Source of the DNA: CAWCWK01 sp963842125
GTDB taxonomy: Bacteria > Pseudomonadota > Alphaproteobacteria > Rhizobiales > CAWCWK01
NCBI GenBank assembly: GCA_963842125.1
Contig: CAWJFE010000001.1
Span: 1,054,001 to 1,118,000, forward strand
Direction of reading: 5' to 3'
Length of the DNA stretch: 64,000 nt
Below are positions 24,897-33,967 of this stretch, piece after piece. The notes beneath the pieces are model-generated. The model saw nothing but the letters and a program-made list of their open reading frames with translations. It did not search any database and was not told the origin of the DNA. Each line of letters starts with the position of its first letter. The first letter of the stretch is position 1. The position numbers were made by a program, and so were the translations under genes.

Positions 24897-25475
24897 CTAG
24901 CGCGGGGCGCGCTTGGCCAATATCCGCTGCAGGGTCCGGCGGTGCATGTTCAAGCGCCGCGCGGTCTCCGAGACGTTGCGCCCGCACAGCTCGTAGACGC
25001 GCTGGATGTGCTCCCAGCGAACCCTGTCGGCCGACATCGGGTTCTCGGGCGGCTCGGCCTTGTCGTTGGAGCGTGCCATGAGCGCGTTGAAGACGTCGTC
25101 GGCGTCGGCGGGCTTGGAGAGATAGTCGACGGCGCCGGCCTTCACGGCCGTCACGGCGCTGGCGATGTTGCCGTAGCCGGTCAGCACGATGGCGCGGGCG
25201 TCGGGCCGGGTCTCGCGCAGCTTGGCGATGACGTCGAGCCCGTTGCCGTCCTCGAGTCGCAGATCGACCACGGCATAGGCGGGCGGCGCCGCGTCGGCGA
25301 TGCGAAGCCCCTCGGCGATCGTCTCGACGGGCGTGACCTCGAAGCCGCGGCCCTCCATGGCGCGCGAGAGGCGCTGGAGGAACGGGCGATCGTCCTCGAC
25401 GATCATGAGGCTGCGCTCGGCGCCGTCCGGAAGGCGGCCGGTCTCGTCGGCGCTCGGCATGTCGGTCATACTCAT
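24897..25475 (-). CDS. regA: Redox response regulator RegA/ActR/PrrA
   Basis: A 192-residue response regulator. The receiver has the acidic pair in MIVEDDRPF, the phospho-acceptor Asp in YAVVDLRLEDGNGL, the switch Thr in VLTGYGNIASAV and the Lys in YLSKPAD. A proline-rich linker (AEPPENPMSADRVRWEHIQRV) and a Fis-type helix-turn-helix, NVSETARRLNMHRRTLQRIL, follow; this linker and recognition helix are nearly invariant in RegA/ActR/PrrA. It acts as the DNA-binding output of the global redox system that controls respiration, nitrogen and carbon fixation genes. The ATG at 25475 was chosen as it gives the usual short N-terminus. The sensor gene regB lies 208 bp upstream on the same strand. Confidence 0.93.
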   Translation of the reverse strand: MSMTDMPSADETGRLPDGAERSLMIVEDDRPFLQRLSRAMEGRGFEVTPVETIAEGLRIADAAPPAYAVVDLRLEDGNGLDVIAKLRETRPDARAIVLTGYGNIASAVTAVKAGAVDYLSKPADADDVFNALMARSNDKAEPPENPMSADRVRWEHIQRVYELCGRNVSETARRLNMHRRTLQRILAKRAPR

Positions 25476-25683
25476 GGCTCGGCTCCAATCCAGGGCGTTC
25501 AGGAACCGAATGCCGTGGGGTTCCGCCGCTCGGCCGCTTGTCGCGAGCCCGGGCGTGCGGCCCTTCGATCCTCGTTCCATCGATCATTCTATGAGCAGGA
25601 TATAGGGGGCGAACCCGTCAGGACTATGGGTCGCAGCGGGACGCGGGGTCGCAGCCCGAAACGCTCGGCCGGGCGGTCTTGGT

Positions 25684-27024
25684 TCAGACCGGCCGATCGC
25701 TCCCGGATCGTGTCTCAGCTGGCACGGACGGTCGCTCCAATCCGGCCATGCCCTCCATGATCGCCGATGTCGCCGTGCCGAACGGATCGCCGCGCGGCAT
25801 GCGGAAGGCGTCGCTCGGCCAGCTGACCGTGACCTCCGCCCCACCCGCATTGCGGATCGAGACCTCGGCGCCGGAGCGCTCGAGCAGCGTCTTGGCGATG
25901 AAGAAGCCGAGGCCGAGCCCGCTCGTGCCCCGCGCGCGGCGCCCGCTCTCCCGGTAGGGCTCGCCGAGATAGGGCTCACCGATCCGGCGCAGCACATCGG
26001 GAGAGAAGCCCGGTCCGTCGTCGCGCACGACGATCGTCACCCGCCCGGCGCCCCAGCGCGCCTCGACGCTGACGAGCGTTCGCGCATAGTCGACCGCGTT
26101 CTCGACGACGTTGCCGAGCCCATAGAGGACGCCCGCGTTGCGGGGCATGAAGGGCTGGGGGCCCGGTGCGACGTCGATCGCGATCCGGGGGCCGGCGTCT
26201 TGATGGGGATCGCTCACCTCGGCAAGGAGGTTGGAGACCTTGAGCCAGCCGATGACGTCGCCCTCGTCGTCGAGCGAGGAGAGCTTGGCGAGGATGGTGC
26301 GGCAGCGCGCCGCCTGCTCGACGATGAGGCGGGCGTCGTCGGCGTTGAGGCCGGGCGGGAGGTCGCGGCTCAGCTCCTTGGCCGTGAGCGCGATCGTCGC
26401 CAGCGGCGTGCCGAGTTCGTGCGCCGCCGCCGCCGCCAGACCGTCGAGCCGGGTGAGGTGCTGCTCGCGCTGGAGCACCAGTTCGGTCGCCGCCAGGGCC
26501 TCGGACAGCGTGCGGTTCTCGCGCGCGACGCGCCAGACATAGGTGACCGTGAAGGCCATGCCGAGCACGAGGGCCGCCCAGATGCCGGCGATGTAGAGCA
26601 CCGGCTGGCTGAAGGGGTGGAGTTCGTACCAGGGCAGGGGGAAGTGGTAGAAGGCGAGCGCGGTCGAGAGCACCGTCACCAGCAAGCAAAGGCGCAGCGT
26701 ATGGCGCAGCGGCAGCGTCGCGGCGGCCACGACGACGGGGACGAGGAGGAGGATGCTGAACGGGTTCTGCAAGCCGCCGGTCAGGTAGAGAAGCGTCGCG
26801 AGTTGCGCGGTGTCGAAGGTGAGGAGCGCCATCGTCATGCGATCCGTCAGGCGGAGCCGGCGCTCGTATGTCAGCCCGACATTGAGCGCGATCGAGGCGA
26901 GGACCGCCAGCCCGGCGGCAAAGAGCGGCAGGTCGAAGTTGAGCCCGCTTACCGTGAAGACGATGGCCAGGACTTGGCCCGCGATCGCCATCCAGCGCAG
27001 ACGCAGGCTCGTATTGCGCCGCAT
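25684..27024 (-). CDS. regB: Redox sensor histidine kinase RegB/ActS/PrrB
   Basis: A 446-residue (from the ATG at 27024) membrane kinase. Six hydrophobic segments precede the kinase core. The quinone-sensing heptad GGLQNPF lies at residues 83-89 between helices; the phospho-acceptor is His202 in AAAAHELGTPLATIAL; the redox-active cysteine of RegB is present as Cys241 in EQAARCRTILAKL. N, G1 and G2 boxes follow (GLGNVVENAVDYA, RDDGPGFSPDVLRRIGEP, GLGLGFFIAKTLLERSGA). Both known redox-input residues are thus retained. The frame is open to 27267, overlapping the CDF gene; a TTG near 27072 could add a few residues, so the start is uncertain. Confidence 0.92.
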   Translation of the reverse strand: MRRNTSLRLRWMAIAGQVLAIVFTVSGLNFDLPLFAAGLAVLASIALNVGLTYERRLRLTDRMTMALLTFDTAQLATLLYLTGGLQNPFSILLLVPVVVAAATLPLRHTLRLCLLVTVLSTALAFYHFPLPWYELHPFSQPVLYIAGIWAALVLGMAFTVTYVWRVARENRTLSEALAATELVLQREQHLTRLDGLAAAAAHELGTPLATIALTAKELSRDLPPGLNADDARLIVEQAARCRTILAKLSSLDDEGDVIGWLKVSNLLAEVSDPHQDAGPRIAIDVAPGPQPFMPRNAGVLYGLGNVVENAVDYARTLVSVEARWGAGRVTIVVRDDGPGFSPDVLRRIGEPYLGEPYRESGRRARGTSGLGLGFFIAKTLLERSGAEVSIRNAGGAEVTVSWPSDAFRMPRGDPFGTATSAIMEGMAGLERPSVPAETRSGSDRPV

Positions 27025-27187
27025 CTGGCGCGACGACTGCGTCTGCTCCGGTGTCAGTGTCTGGGGCAACAAGGCTGTGTCCGTGGATGGCGGGGTCGAG
27101 GAGCGACGGTGCGCTTCGGATTGGAAAGAGTGCGGCGGGGCGCGTGGGACGGCAAGCGTATGCGAGCGTATTCGAACGCGCGGCGCG

Positions 27188-28165
27188 TCAGGCGTGGGCC
27201 CCGGCGCCGCAGCCCTCGGCCAGGCCCTCGTCCGCGCAGGGTCCGTGCTCGATCTCGACCGTCGCATGGTCGATCGCGAAGCGGGCCCGCAACCGCTCCT
27301 TGATGGCGCGTATCGCGGGGCCTGCGTCCGCGCCGTCCCGGATGCGGGCGTGAAGCGTCACCATGGGGCGCTCGGGCGTGATCGACCAGGCGTGGACGTG
27401 GTGAACGTCCTCGACCTCGGCGATATGGGCGGTGAGGTCGGCGGGGATCGCGGCGGCGTCCACATGGGCCGGTGCGCCCTCCAGCAGCACGTGCGCGCTC
27501 TCCGCGACGAGCCCCCAGGCGGAGCGCAGCACGAGGCCGGCGACGACGAGCGAGAGGATCGGGTCGATCGGCATCCAGCCGGTGGCGAGGATGACGAGCG
27601 CGCCGGCGATGGCGGCGGCGGAGCCGAGAAGATCGCCGATCACGTGCAGCATCGCGCCGCGCACGTTCATGTTGCTCCGGTCGGCGCCGTGGAGGGCGGC
27701 GAAGGCGGCGATGTTGACGAGAAAGCCGAGGACCGCGACGACGAGCATCAGACCGCCCAGCACCGGCTGCGGCTCGAAGAGGCGGGCGACGGCCTCGTAG
27801 GCGATCCATCCGCAGATGGCAAAAAGCGTCAGCCCGTTGACGAAGGCGACCAGCACCTGCGCGCGGTCGAAGCCGTAGGTGCGCGCCGCGTCGGCCGGGC
27901 GGCGGGCGAGGCGGAAGGCCATCCAGGCGAGGACGAGGGAGGCGAAATCGGTGAGCATGTGCCCGGCATCGGCCAGGAGGGCGAGCGAGCCCGACACGAT
28001 GCCGCCTGCGACCTCGGCCAGCATGAAGACGCCGATGAGGACCGCCGCGATGGCGACCCGCCGCTCGCTGGCGCCATGAGTGTGGTTGTGGGCATGGCCG
28101 TGCGAATGACCAGATGAATGGTCACCTGAATGGTCGTGGTCGTGATGATCGTGCGAATGCGCCAT
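27188..28165 (-). CDS. Cation diffusion facilitator (CDF) metal exporter, DmeF/ZitB-like
   Basis: A 325-residue CDF transporter. The N-terminus is a His/Asp-rich metal-binding tail (MAHSHDHHDHDHSGDHSSGH). Six helices follow; the transport-site motifs are LLADAGHMLTDFASL (HxxxD in helix 2) and MLHVIGDLLGSAAAI (HxxxD in helix 5). The C-terminal cytoplasmic domain has VEDVHHVHAWSITPERPMVTLHA. It exports Zn2+, Co2+ or similar divalent ions by proton antiport; the exact metal is unknown. The frame is open well upstream, antisense to the PHB depolymerase, but the His-rich start at 28165 is decisive. Confidence 0.92.
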   Translation of the reverse strand: MAHSHDHHDHDHSGDHSSGHSHGHAHNHTHGASERRVAIAAVLIGVFMLAEVAGGIVSGSLALLADAGHMLTDFASLVLAWMAFRLARRPADAARTYGFDRAQVLVAFVNGLTLFAICGWIAYEAVARLFEPQPVLGGLMLVVAVLGFLVNIAAFAALHGADRSNMNVRGAMLHVIGDLLGSAAAIAGALVILATGWMPIDPILSLVVAGLVLRSAWGLVAESAHVLLEGAPAHVDAAAIPADLTAHIAEVEDVHHVHAWSITPERPMVTLHARIRDGADAGPAIRAIKERLRARFAIDHATVEIEHGPCADEGLAEGCGAGAHA

Positions 28166-28235
28166 GCGGCCACGCTTTAGGCGAGCGGCCCGTGTGGTGC
28201 AACGCGGCATCCGCGACCCAACCCATCTCTGCCCA

Positions 28236-28263
28236 TCTCCGCCCTGCCATCTCCGCCCTGCCA
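28236..28263. repeat. Two tandem copies of a 14-bp unit
   Basis: TCTCCGCCCTGCCA is repeated exactly (28236-28249 and 28250-28263), with partial copies on both sides (CTCTGCCCATC and CCCGCCATTG). It lies in the 234-bp divergent interval between the CDF gene and the PHB depolymerase gene. Confidence 0.7.
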
Positions 28264-28399
28264 TCCCGCCATTGCGGCATCGAACGCACAGGCCGGCGCG
28301 ATTCGGGATGGCGCCGTTTGCTGCACTGCCGCGATCCGCGCTATCATGGCGTTCGCGCGAGCGGGCGGGTGCCGCCGGCCGCGCTGTCATGGAGACGTC

Positions 28400-29689
28400 A
28401 TGCCGGCCTATTTCTGGTACGAGATGAACCACGCCGCCCTCGCGCCCCTGCGCGCCATGGCCGGTGCGACGAAGCTCGCCTACAAGAACCCGCTCAATCC
28501 GCTCTCCGACACGCCGATGGGCCGCAACGTCGCGGCCGGGGCCGAGCTCTTCGAGCGCGCCACGCGCCGCTATGGCAAGCCCGAGTTCGGCCTGGAGACG
28601 GTGGAGATCGCCGGCCGCACGGTCGCGATCACCGAGCGCGCGGCGCTGAGGCACCCCTTCTGCACGCTCCTCCATTTCGAGAAGGCGGAGGACGCGGGCC
28701 GGGATCAGCCCAAGCTCCTGATCGTCGCGCCGCTCTCGGGCCATTACGCGACCCTGCTGCGCGGCACCGTCGAGGCGCTGCTGCCCGATAACGACGTCTA
28801 CATCACCGACTGGACGGACGCCCGCCAGGTGCCCTTCAGCGAGGGCACGTTCGGCTTCGACGACTATGTCGACGACGTGCGCGCCTTCCTCGGCCACCTG
28901 CGGGCAAGCGATCCAAAAGGCCGGCGCGCGCATACGGTCGCGGTCTGCCAGCCGAGCGTGCCCGTCATGGTCGCCGCCGCGATCATGGCCGAGGACGACG
29001 ACCCCGACCGCCCGGCCTCGATGACCCTCATGGGCGGCCCGATCGACACGCGCATCAACCCGACAGCCGTCAACCGGCTGGCCGAGGAGAAGGGCACCGA
29101 CTGGTTCCGCCGCAACGTCGTGATGACCGTACCCTTCCCGCATCCGGGCGCGATGCGCCGCGTCTATCCGGGCTTCCTCCAGCTCACCGGCTTCATGTCG
29201 ATGAACCTCGACCGGCACGTGACGGCTCACAAGGACCTCTTCCAGCACCTCGTCGACGGCGACGGCGATTCGGCCGAGAAGCATCGCGATTTCTACGACG
29301 AATATCTCGCCGTCATGGACCTCGACGCGCAGTTCTACCTGGAGACGGTCGAGGCCGTCTTCGTCGCGCACAGCCTGCCCAAGGGCACGATGACCTATCG
29401 CGGACGCCCCGTGCGCCCCGGCGCCATCACCGATATCGCGCTCCTCACCGTCGAGGGCGAGCGCGACGACATCTCCGGCGTCGGCCAGACCGAGGCGGCG
29501 CAGACGCTGACGCCCAATCTGCCGGCCGCGATGAAGAGCCACTACCTGCAGGAGAAGGTCGGCCATTACGGCGTCTTCAACGGATCGCGCTTCCGGGCCG
29601 AGATCGCGCCCCGCATCACGGGTTTCATCGCCGAGCATGACGGTATGGCCGCACCCCTGGCCGCACCCCTGGCCGTCGCCGCCGAATAG
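28400..29689 (+). CDS. phaZ: Intracellular polyhydroxybutyrate depolymerase
   Basis: A 429-residue protein of the intracellular PhaZ family, which degrades native poly(3-hydroxybutyrate) granules in the cytoplasm. It begins MPAYFWYEMNHAALAPLRAM, a near-invariant family start, and lacks a signal peptide. The nucleophile is the cysteine of TVAVCQPSVPVMVAAA, where secreted depolymerases have a serine lipase box; ALLTVEGERDDISGVGQT holds the acid and HYGVFNGSRFRAEIAP the histidine of the triad. Length is normal. No PHB synthesis gene is near. An upstream in-frame start at 28346 adds residues unlike the family. Confidence 0.92.
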   Translation: MPAYFWYEMNHAALAPLRAMAGATKLAYKNPLNPLSDTPMGRNVAAGAELFERATRRYGKPEFGLETVEIAGRTVAITERAALRHPFCTLLHFEKAEDAGRDQPKLLIVAPLSGHYATLLRGTVEALLPDNDVYITDWTDARQVPFSEGTFGFDDYVDDVRAFLGHLRASDPKGRRAHTVAVCQPSVPVMVAAAIMAEDDDPDRPASMTLMGGPIDTRINPTAVNRLAEEKGTDWFRRNVVMTVPFPHPGAMRRVYPGFLQLTGFMSMNLDRHVTAHKDLFQHLVDGDGDSAEKHRDFYDEYLAVMDLDAQFYLETVEAVFVAHSLPKGTMTYRGRPVRPGAITDIALLTVEGERDDISGVGQTEAAQTLTPNLPAAMKSHYLQEKVGHYGVFNGSRFRAEIAPRITGFIAEHDGMAAPLAAPLAVAAE

Positions 29690-29721
29690 GACCGCCCCTG
29701 CGCTCCGACGAATCGTTCGCC

Positions 29722-30447
29722 ATGCCGTTCCCGAGACGCGCGCCCGTTCCCGAAGCGCTGACCGTCGAGGTCGAGGGCCGGCCCGTCACCGCGCGGCTGC
29801 GGCTCGACCCGCGGGCCAAGCGCATCACGCTGCGCGTCGATCAAACCCGGCGCGAGGCGGTGGTGACGGCGCCCGCCCGCCGCCATGTCGGGCGGGCCGA
29901 ACGGCTGCTGGCCGAGAACGGGCTCTGGCTCTCCCGCCTCCTCGCCGAGCTGCCCGAGCCGATGCCCTTTCGGGACGGCGCGACGATCCCGCTGCGGGGC
30001 GAGGCGCATAGGATCGGGATCGATGATGGCGCCCTGAAGCCAACCGTCGCCGGAGAGGCCATCCGACTGCCCGGACCTGCCGACACGCTCTCCGCCCGGA
30101 TGGCAGCCTGGCTGAGGGCCGAAGCCAGGCGCGATCTCGGCGAGGCCTCGCAGCGCCATGCGGCACGCCTTGGCGTCGGCTACGCGCGCATGAGGGTGGG
30201 CGATCCGACGCGCCGCTGGGGGTCGTGCTCGACCAGCGGTACGCTCAGCTATTCCTGGCGTCTCATCCTCGCACCGCCGAGCGTCCTCGACTATGTCGCC
30301 GCGCACGAGGTCGCCCACCTGCGCGAGATGAACCATGGTCCGGCCTTCTGGGCCCATGTCGCGGACCTGCGTCCCGACTACCGGGAGCCCAGCGACTGGC
30401 TGAAAGCGCACGGAGCCGCGCTCCATGCCGTCGGGGCCCGTCGCTAG
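29722..30447 (+). CDS. YgjP-like zinc metallopeptidase (DUF45, M48-like)
   Basis: A 241-residue protein with the WSSC-like family motif MRVGDPTRRWGSCSTSGTLSYSWRLILAP and the zinc site VAAHEVAHLREMNHGPAFW, i.e. HExxH plus a downstream His. There is no signal peptide or membrane segment, so it should act in the cytoplasm. The physiological substrate of the family is unknown. It follows the PHB depolymerase by 32 bp on the same strand and may be co-transcribed. Confidence 0.88.
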   Translation: MPFPRRAPVPEALTVEVEGRPVTARLRLDPRAKRITLRVDQTRREAVVTAPARRHVGRAERLLAENGLWLSRLLAELPEPMPFRDGATIPLRGEAHRIGIDDGALKPTVAGEAIRLPGPADTLSARMAAWLRAEARRDLGEASQRHAARLGVGYARMRVGDPTRRWGSCSTSGTLSYSWRLILAPPSVLDYVAAHEVAHLREMNHGPAFWAHVADLRPDYREPSDWLKAHGAALHAVGARR

Positions 30448-30657
30448 CCTGGCATCGCGGCATAAGGCGTTGACGATAGTGCCGATCCGCTCGCTGTCTG
30501 CGACAAACGGGCGCGGGTAGGGACGCGGCGGTGCTTGTGTCGCAGCGCTCGCCGCCCCATATTCCTTCCATCGCGATAGTCGCGGATCCCGCCCAAGTCT
30601 TTCGGCGGGGCTCAACACGACCGTCCGGGCGTCCGGACTCTCATGGGGTTTTATCTA

Positions 30658-31407
30658 ATGGCCGACTTCGACACGCGTTACGCGCGCGATGCCGCTGTCT
30701 CCCGTTCGGGCGCTGCGTCCGCCGACATCGATCAGGGTCTGCGCAGCTACATGCTGCAGGTCTACAACTATATGGCCACCGGCCTCGCCGTCACCGGCGT
30801 CGCGGCCCTGGGTGCCTTCATGATGGCCGTGCAGGACGGTGCAGCTGACCGGCTTTGGCCAGCTCCTCTACGCGAGCCCGCTCAGTGGGTCGTCATGCTG
30901 GCGCCCTTGGGCATCGTCTTCTTCCTCTCGGCCCGCATCGGCAAGATGAGCGTGGCCGGCGCGCAGACGACCTTTTGGGTCTTCGCCGGCCTCATGGGTC
31001 TCTCGCTCTCGTCGATCTTCCTCGTTTACACGGGCACCTCGATCACACGGGTCTTCTTCATCACCGCCGCCGCCTTCGGCAGCTTGAGCCTCTATGGCTA
31101 CACGACGAAGAAGAGCCTGTCGGGCTGGGGTTCGTTCCTGATGATGGGCCTCTTCGGCATCATCATCGCCATGGTCGTCAACATCTTCCTGCAGTCCTCG
31201 GCGCTCCAGTTCGCGGTCTCGGTGATCGGCGTCCTCGTCTTCGCCGGCCTCACCGCCTACGACACGCAGCGCATCAAGGAGATGTATTTCGCCGGCGACG
31301 GCGCCGAGGTGATGGGCCGCAAGGCGATCATGGGTGCCCTCTCGCTCTACCTCAACTTCATCAACATGTTCATGATGCTGCTGAGCCTGTTCGGCAACCG
31401 CGAGTAG
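30658..31407 (+). CDS. Bax inhibitor-1/YccA family membrane protein
   Basis: A 249-residue protein with about seven helices; GLRSYMLQVYNYMATGLAVTGVAAL at the start and VIGVLVFAGLTAYDTQRIKEMY plus ALSLYLNFINMFMMLLSLFGNR at the end are family hallmarks (calcium-leak/stress-associated proteins of the inner membrane). Odd: between residues about 62 and 78 the reading AADRLWPAPLREPAQ makes no family sense, while the neighbouring frame over the same bases reads LTGFGQLLYASPL, which does. A +1 near 30845 and a -1 near 30888 would explain this and leave the rest in frame. Start at 30658 (MADFDTRYARDA) is the usual one. Confidence 0.92.
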   Translation: MADFDTRYARDAAVSRSGAASADIDQGLRSYMLQVYNYMATGLAVTGVAALGAFMMAVQDGAADRLWPAPLREPAQWVVMLAPLGIVFFLSARIGKMSVAGAQTTFWVFAGLMGLSLSSIFLVYTGTSITRVFFITAAAFGSLSLYGYTTKKSLSGWGSFLMMGLFGIIIAMVVNIFLQSSALQFAVSVIGVLVFAGLTAYDTQRIKEMYFAGDGAEVMGRKAIMGALSLYLNFINMFMMLLSLFGNRE

Positions 31408-31472
31408 CCCAACTGATGCCGCATGAGGCACGCTAGGGGCGGAGCGCGGAGCGATCCGCGCGTCCCCCAGGC

Positions 31473-31509
31473 AAAGGCTCCGGACGCACCCCGTTCGGGG
31501 CCTTTCTCG
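31473..31509 (+). terminator. Intrinsic terminator after the Bax-inhibitor gene
   Basis: AAAGGCTCCG pairs with CGGGGCCTTT (10 bp with one G-U) across a 13-base loop and runs into TTTCTCGTTT. It ends the Bax-inhibitor transcript 66 bases after its stop and separates it from the unknown gene that starts at 31530. Confidence 0.75.
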
Positions 31510-31529
31510 TTTGAGGGGGAACTGCCGAC

Positions 31530-32105
31530 ATGCCCTACACTTATGTCGACCTCGTAGAGGCTCTCGCCCGCTACGTGCATCGGGTCTGGTACAAGCCGGA
31601 GCCGAAGATCGTGGACGGCGAGACGGTCTCGGTGATGACGTTCGACAACGCGTGCTCGTCCGCGCCTCAGATCATGGCCGGGATCCTCCTAAAGGTGGAT
31701 ATCCTGCGGCCGCTCGACGATATCCCGAGGCGATGCGAGTTCACCTGCGATCCGCGGGAGTTCAGGGCGGTCATCGCGGCTAACGCGGCGCGGGGCTGCG
31801 ACCGCGACGTCGTCGTCATGTCGCTGATCGATTGTATCGAGTTCGGTGAGATGGACGAACGGATCGCATCGATCCTGAAGGACCTTGACATCTTGGAGCG
31901 CATCGATCCGGAGCCTTCCCACATGCGCCGTCTTGGCGATGATCCGGAGGTCATGCGGCTGATCGCGAGCCACGTGGCGGAAATCAATCCTGACATGATG
32001 TTCACCGATGCACGTCTCCTCGATCGAGTGTCCCGCTTTCACTGGACCGACAAGAAGGCGTTCTACGACCAGTTGGGGAACGACTGGCCGTCCCTGATCG
32101 CTTGA
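31530..32105 (+). CDS. Conserved-looking hypothetical protein, unknown function
   Basis: A 191-residue soluble protein, not recognised. It has no signal peptide or membrane segment, is rich in Asp, Arg and Ile/Met, and contains three cysteines in DNACSSAPQ, RRCEFTCDPREF and NAARGCDRD. The second half (IDCIEFGEMDERIASILKDLDILERIDPE...) is predicted helical. A good ribosome site (GAGGGGGAACTGCC) precedes the ATG. Its codon use looks less GC-biased than its neighbours', with more ATC/GAT and AAG. It begins right after the terminator and ends 39 bp before xseA, so it could share a transcript with xseA. It may be recently acquired; this is only an impression. Confidence 0.6.
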   Translation: MPYTYVDLVEALARYVHRVWYKPEPKIVDGETVSVMTFDNACSSAPQIMAGILLKVDILRPLDDIPRRCEFTCDPREFRAVIAANAARGCDRDVVVMSLIDCIEFGEMDERIASILKDLDILERIDPEPSHMRRLGDDPEVMRLIASHVAEINPDMMFTDARLLDRVSRFHWTDKKAFYDQLGNDWPSLIA

Positions 32106-32144
32106 CGCATTGCCCCACCCTTCCGCCTTTGCTCTAACCGCCCC

Positions 32145-33825
32145 ATGGCCCTCCGTCCCCTCCCGCCCAAAGCCGACGCCGTCTCCAATGTCGGCGAATA
32201 CACCGTCACCCAACTCGCCGGCTCGCTGAAGCGCACCGTCGAGGACGCTTACGGCCATGTGCGGCTGAGGGGCGAGATCTCGGGCTTTCGCGGGCCGCAC
32301 GGCTCCGGGTCACAGCTATTTCTCGATCAAGGACGAGCGCGCCGTCATCGACGCCATCGTCTGGAAGGGCGTCTACCCACGCGTGCGCCAGCACCTCGCG
32401 GAAGGGCTGGAGGTGATCGCGACGGGCAAGGTGACGACCTACCCGAACCGCTCCAAGTACCAGATCGTCGTCGAGGCGCTGGAGCCGGCGGGCGAGGGCG
32501 CGCTCATGGCGCTCCTCGAGGCGCGCAAGAAGCAGCTGGCGTCCGAAGGCCTCTTCGCCGAGGAGCGAAAGCGCGCGCTGCCGCGCATGCCGCGCACCAT
32601 CGCCATCGTCACCTCGCCGACGGGCGCCGTCATCCGCGACATCCTCCACCGGCTGGAGGATCGGTTGGTGGAGCGCGTGCTCGTCTGGCCGGTCCGCGTG
32701 CAGGGCGAGGGCGCGGCCGAGGAGATCGCGCGGGCCATCCGGGGCTTCAACGCCGAGGCGCCCGTCGATGCGGACGGCGTCGATCTCTGGCCCCGGCCCG
32801 ATCTCCTCATCGTCGCGCGCGGCGGCGGCAGCCTCGAGGATCTCTGGGCGTTCAACGAGGAGGTGGTCGTGCGCGCCGCCGCCGACAGCGCGATCCCGCT
32901 CGTCTCCGCCGTCGGCCACGAGACCGACACGACGCTCATCGATTTCGTCTCCGATCGGCGTGCGCCGACTCCGACGGCCGCCGCCGAGATCGCCGCGCCC
33001 ATGCGGTCCGACCTCATCGAGGCGATCGAGCGGGCCGGCTTCGCGCAGACCCGTGCGCTCCGGCTCGGGCTGGAGCGGGCGAGGGCGGCCCTCGTCTCCG
33101 GCGCACGCGGGCTTGGGCGAGCCGAGGACGTGCTCGTCGTGCCCCGCCAGCGCCTCGACGCGGTGGCCGAAGAGTTGCCGCGCACCGTCTCCCGCGCCTT
33201 GCGCGAGCGCCGCGTCGATGTGGAGCGGGCGGGCCTGCGCCTTGCCGCGCGCGGACCGGAGGCGGCATTGCGGCTGATGCGGCAACGCCTCGACGGTATC
33301 GCGGGACGCCTGCGCCCCGAACTCGCCCTCCGCCCCGCCACGAGGCAGCGCGACCGTCTGGCCGATCGCGCCTCCCGGCTCGATGGCGCGCTCGACCGGG
33401 CCATGCGCGCACGCGCCCTCGCCCTCGCCCGCATCGCGCCGCGCCTTGCGCCGACCCTCCTCAGCCCCGCGCTCGAGCGACGGGCCGAGCGGCTCGGTGC
33501 CCTCGACGCCCGCCGGACGACGGCGCATGTCAGTCGTCTCGAGCGTCGCCGCATCCAGCTCGATGCCGGCGCCAAGCTCCTTCACGCGCTCAGCTATCGC
33601 GGCGTGCTGGAGCGCGGATACGCGGTCGTGCGCGGCGAGGCCGGCCAGCCGCTGCGCGAGGCCGGCGCCATCGCCGCCGGCGAACGCCTGATGCTCGAAT
33701 TCGCGGACGGGACCGTCGCGGCCCTGGCCGGCGAAGGCGGGACTTCGGCGCAGCCGCGCGCGAAGACGCCGCCAAAGCCGACCCGCACGCCTCGCCCCGA
33801 TACGGTCCCGAGTCTCTTCGACTGA
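32145..33825 (+). pseudogene. xseA: Exodeoxyribonuclease VII large subunit, with one frameshift
   Basis: The N-terminal OB-fold begins in one frame: VGEYTVTQLAGSLKRTVEDAYGHVRLRGEISGFRGPHGSG. At about 32308 one extra base (GGG for GG) breaks it; HSYFSIKDERAVIDAIVWKG, RMPRTIAIVTSPTGAVIRDILH, ARGGGSLEDLWAFNEE and SAVGHETDTTLIDFVSDRRAPTPTAAAE continue in the next frame to 33825. These are the classical XseA motifs, the last carrying the catalytic residues. The C-terminal coiled-coil region is complete (SYRGVLERGYAVVR). Repaired, the protein is about 560 residues. ExoVII degrades single-stranded DNA to oligonucleotides and needs XseB, which is not in the window. The clean downstream frame suggests a base-level sequence error. 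Confidence 0.9.
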
Positions 33826-33967
33826 TTATCATCGGCTTCGCGAGAGGCGGTAGCGAACGAACGCCCGCGCCTCGCATTGTCCTGCCGGGTGCTGGCTCCA
33901 GACCGGTGCCGCGCCTTCATAGACCGAGTGCTCTCCCGCATGATTCCGACCGCATGATCCTGATCGC

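Noticed and set aside
27188..29638. An 816-residue minus-strand frame covering the CDF gene and the region opposite phaZ
   Set aside because: The CDF family N-terminus (His-rich, start 28165) is clear; the rest is antisense to phaZ.
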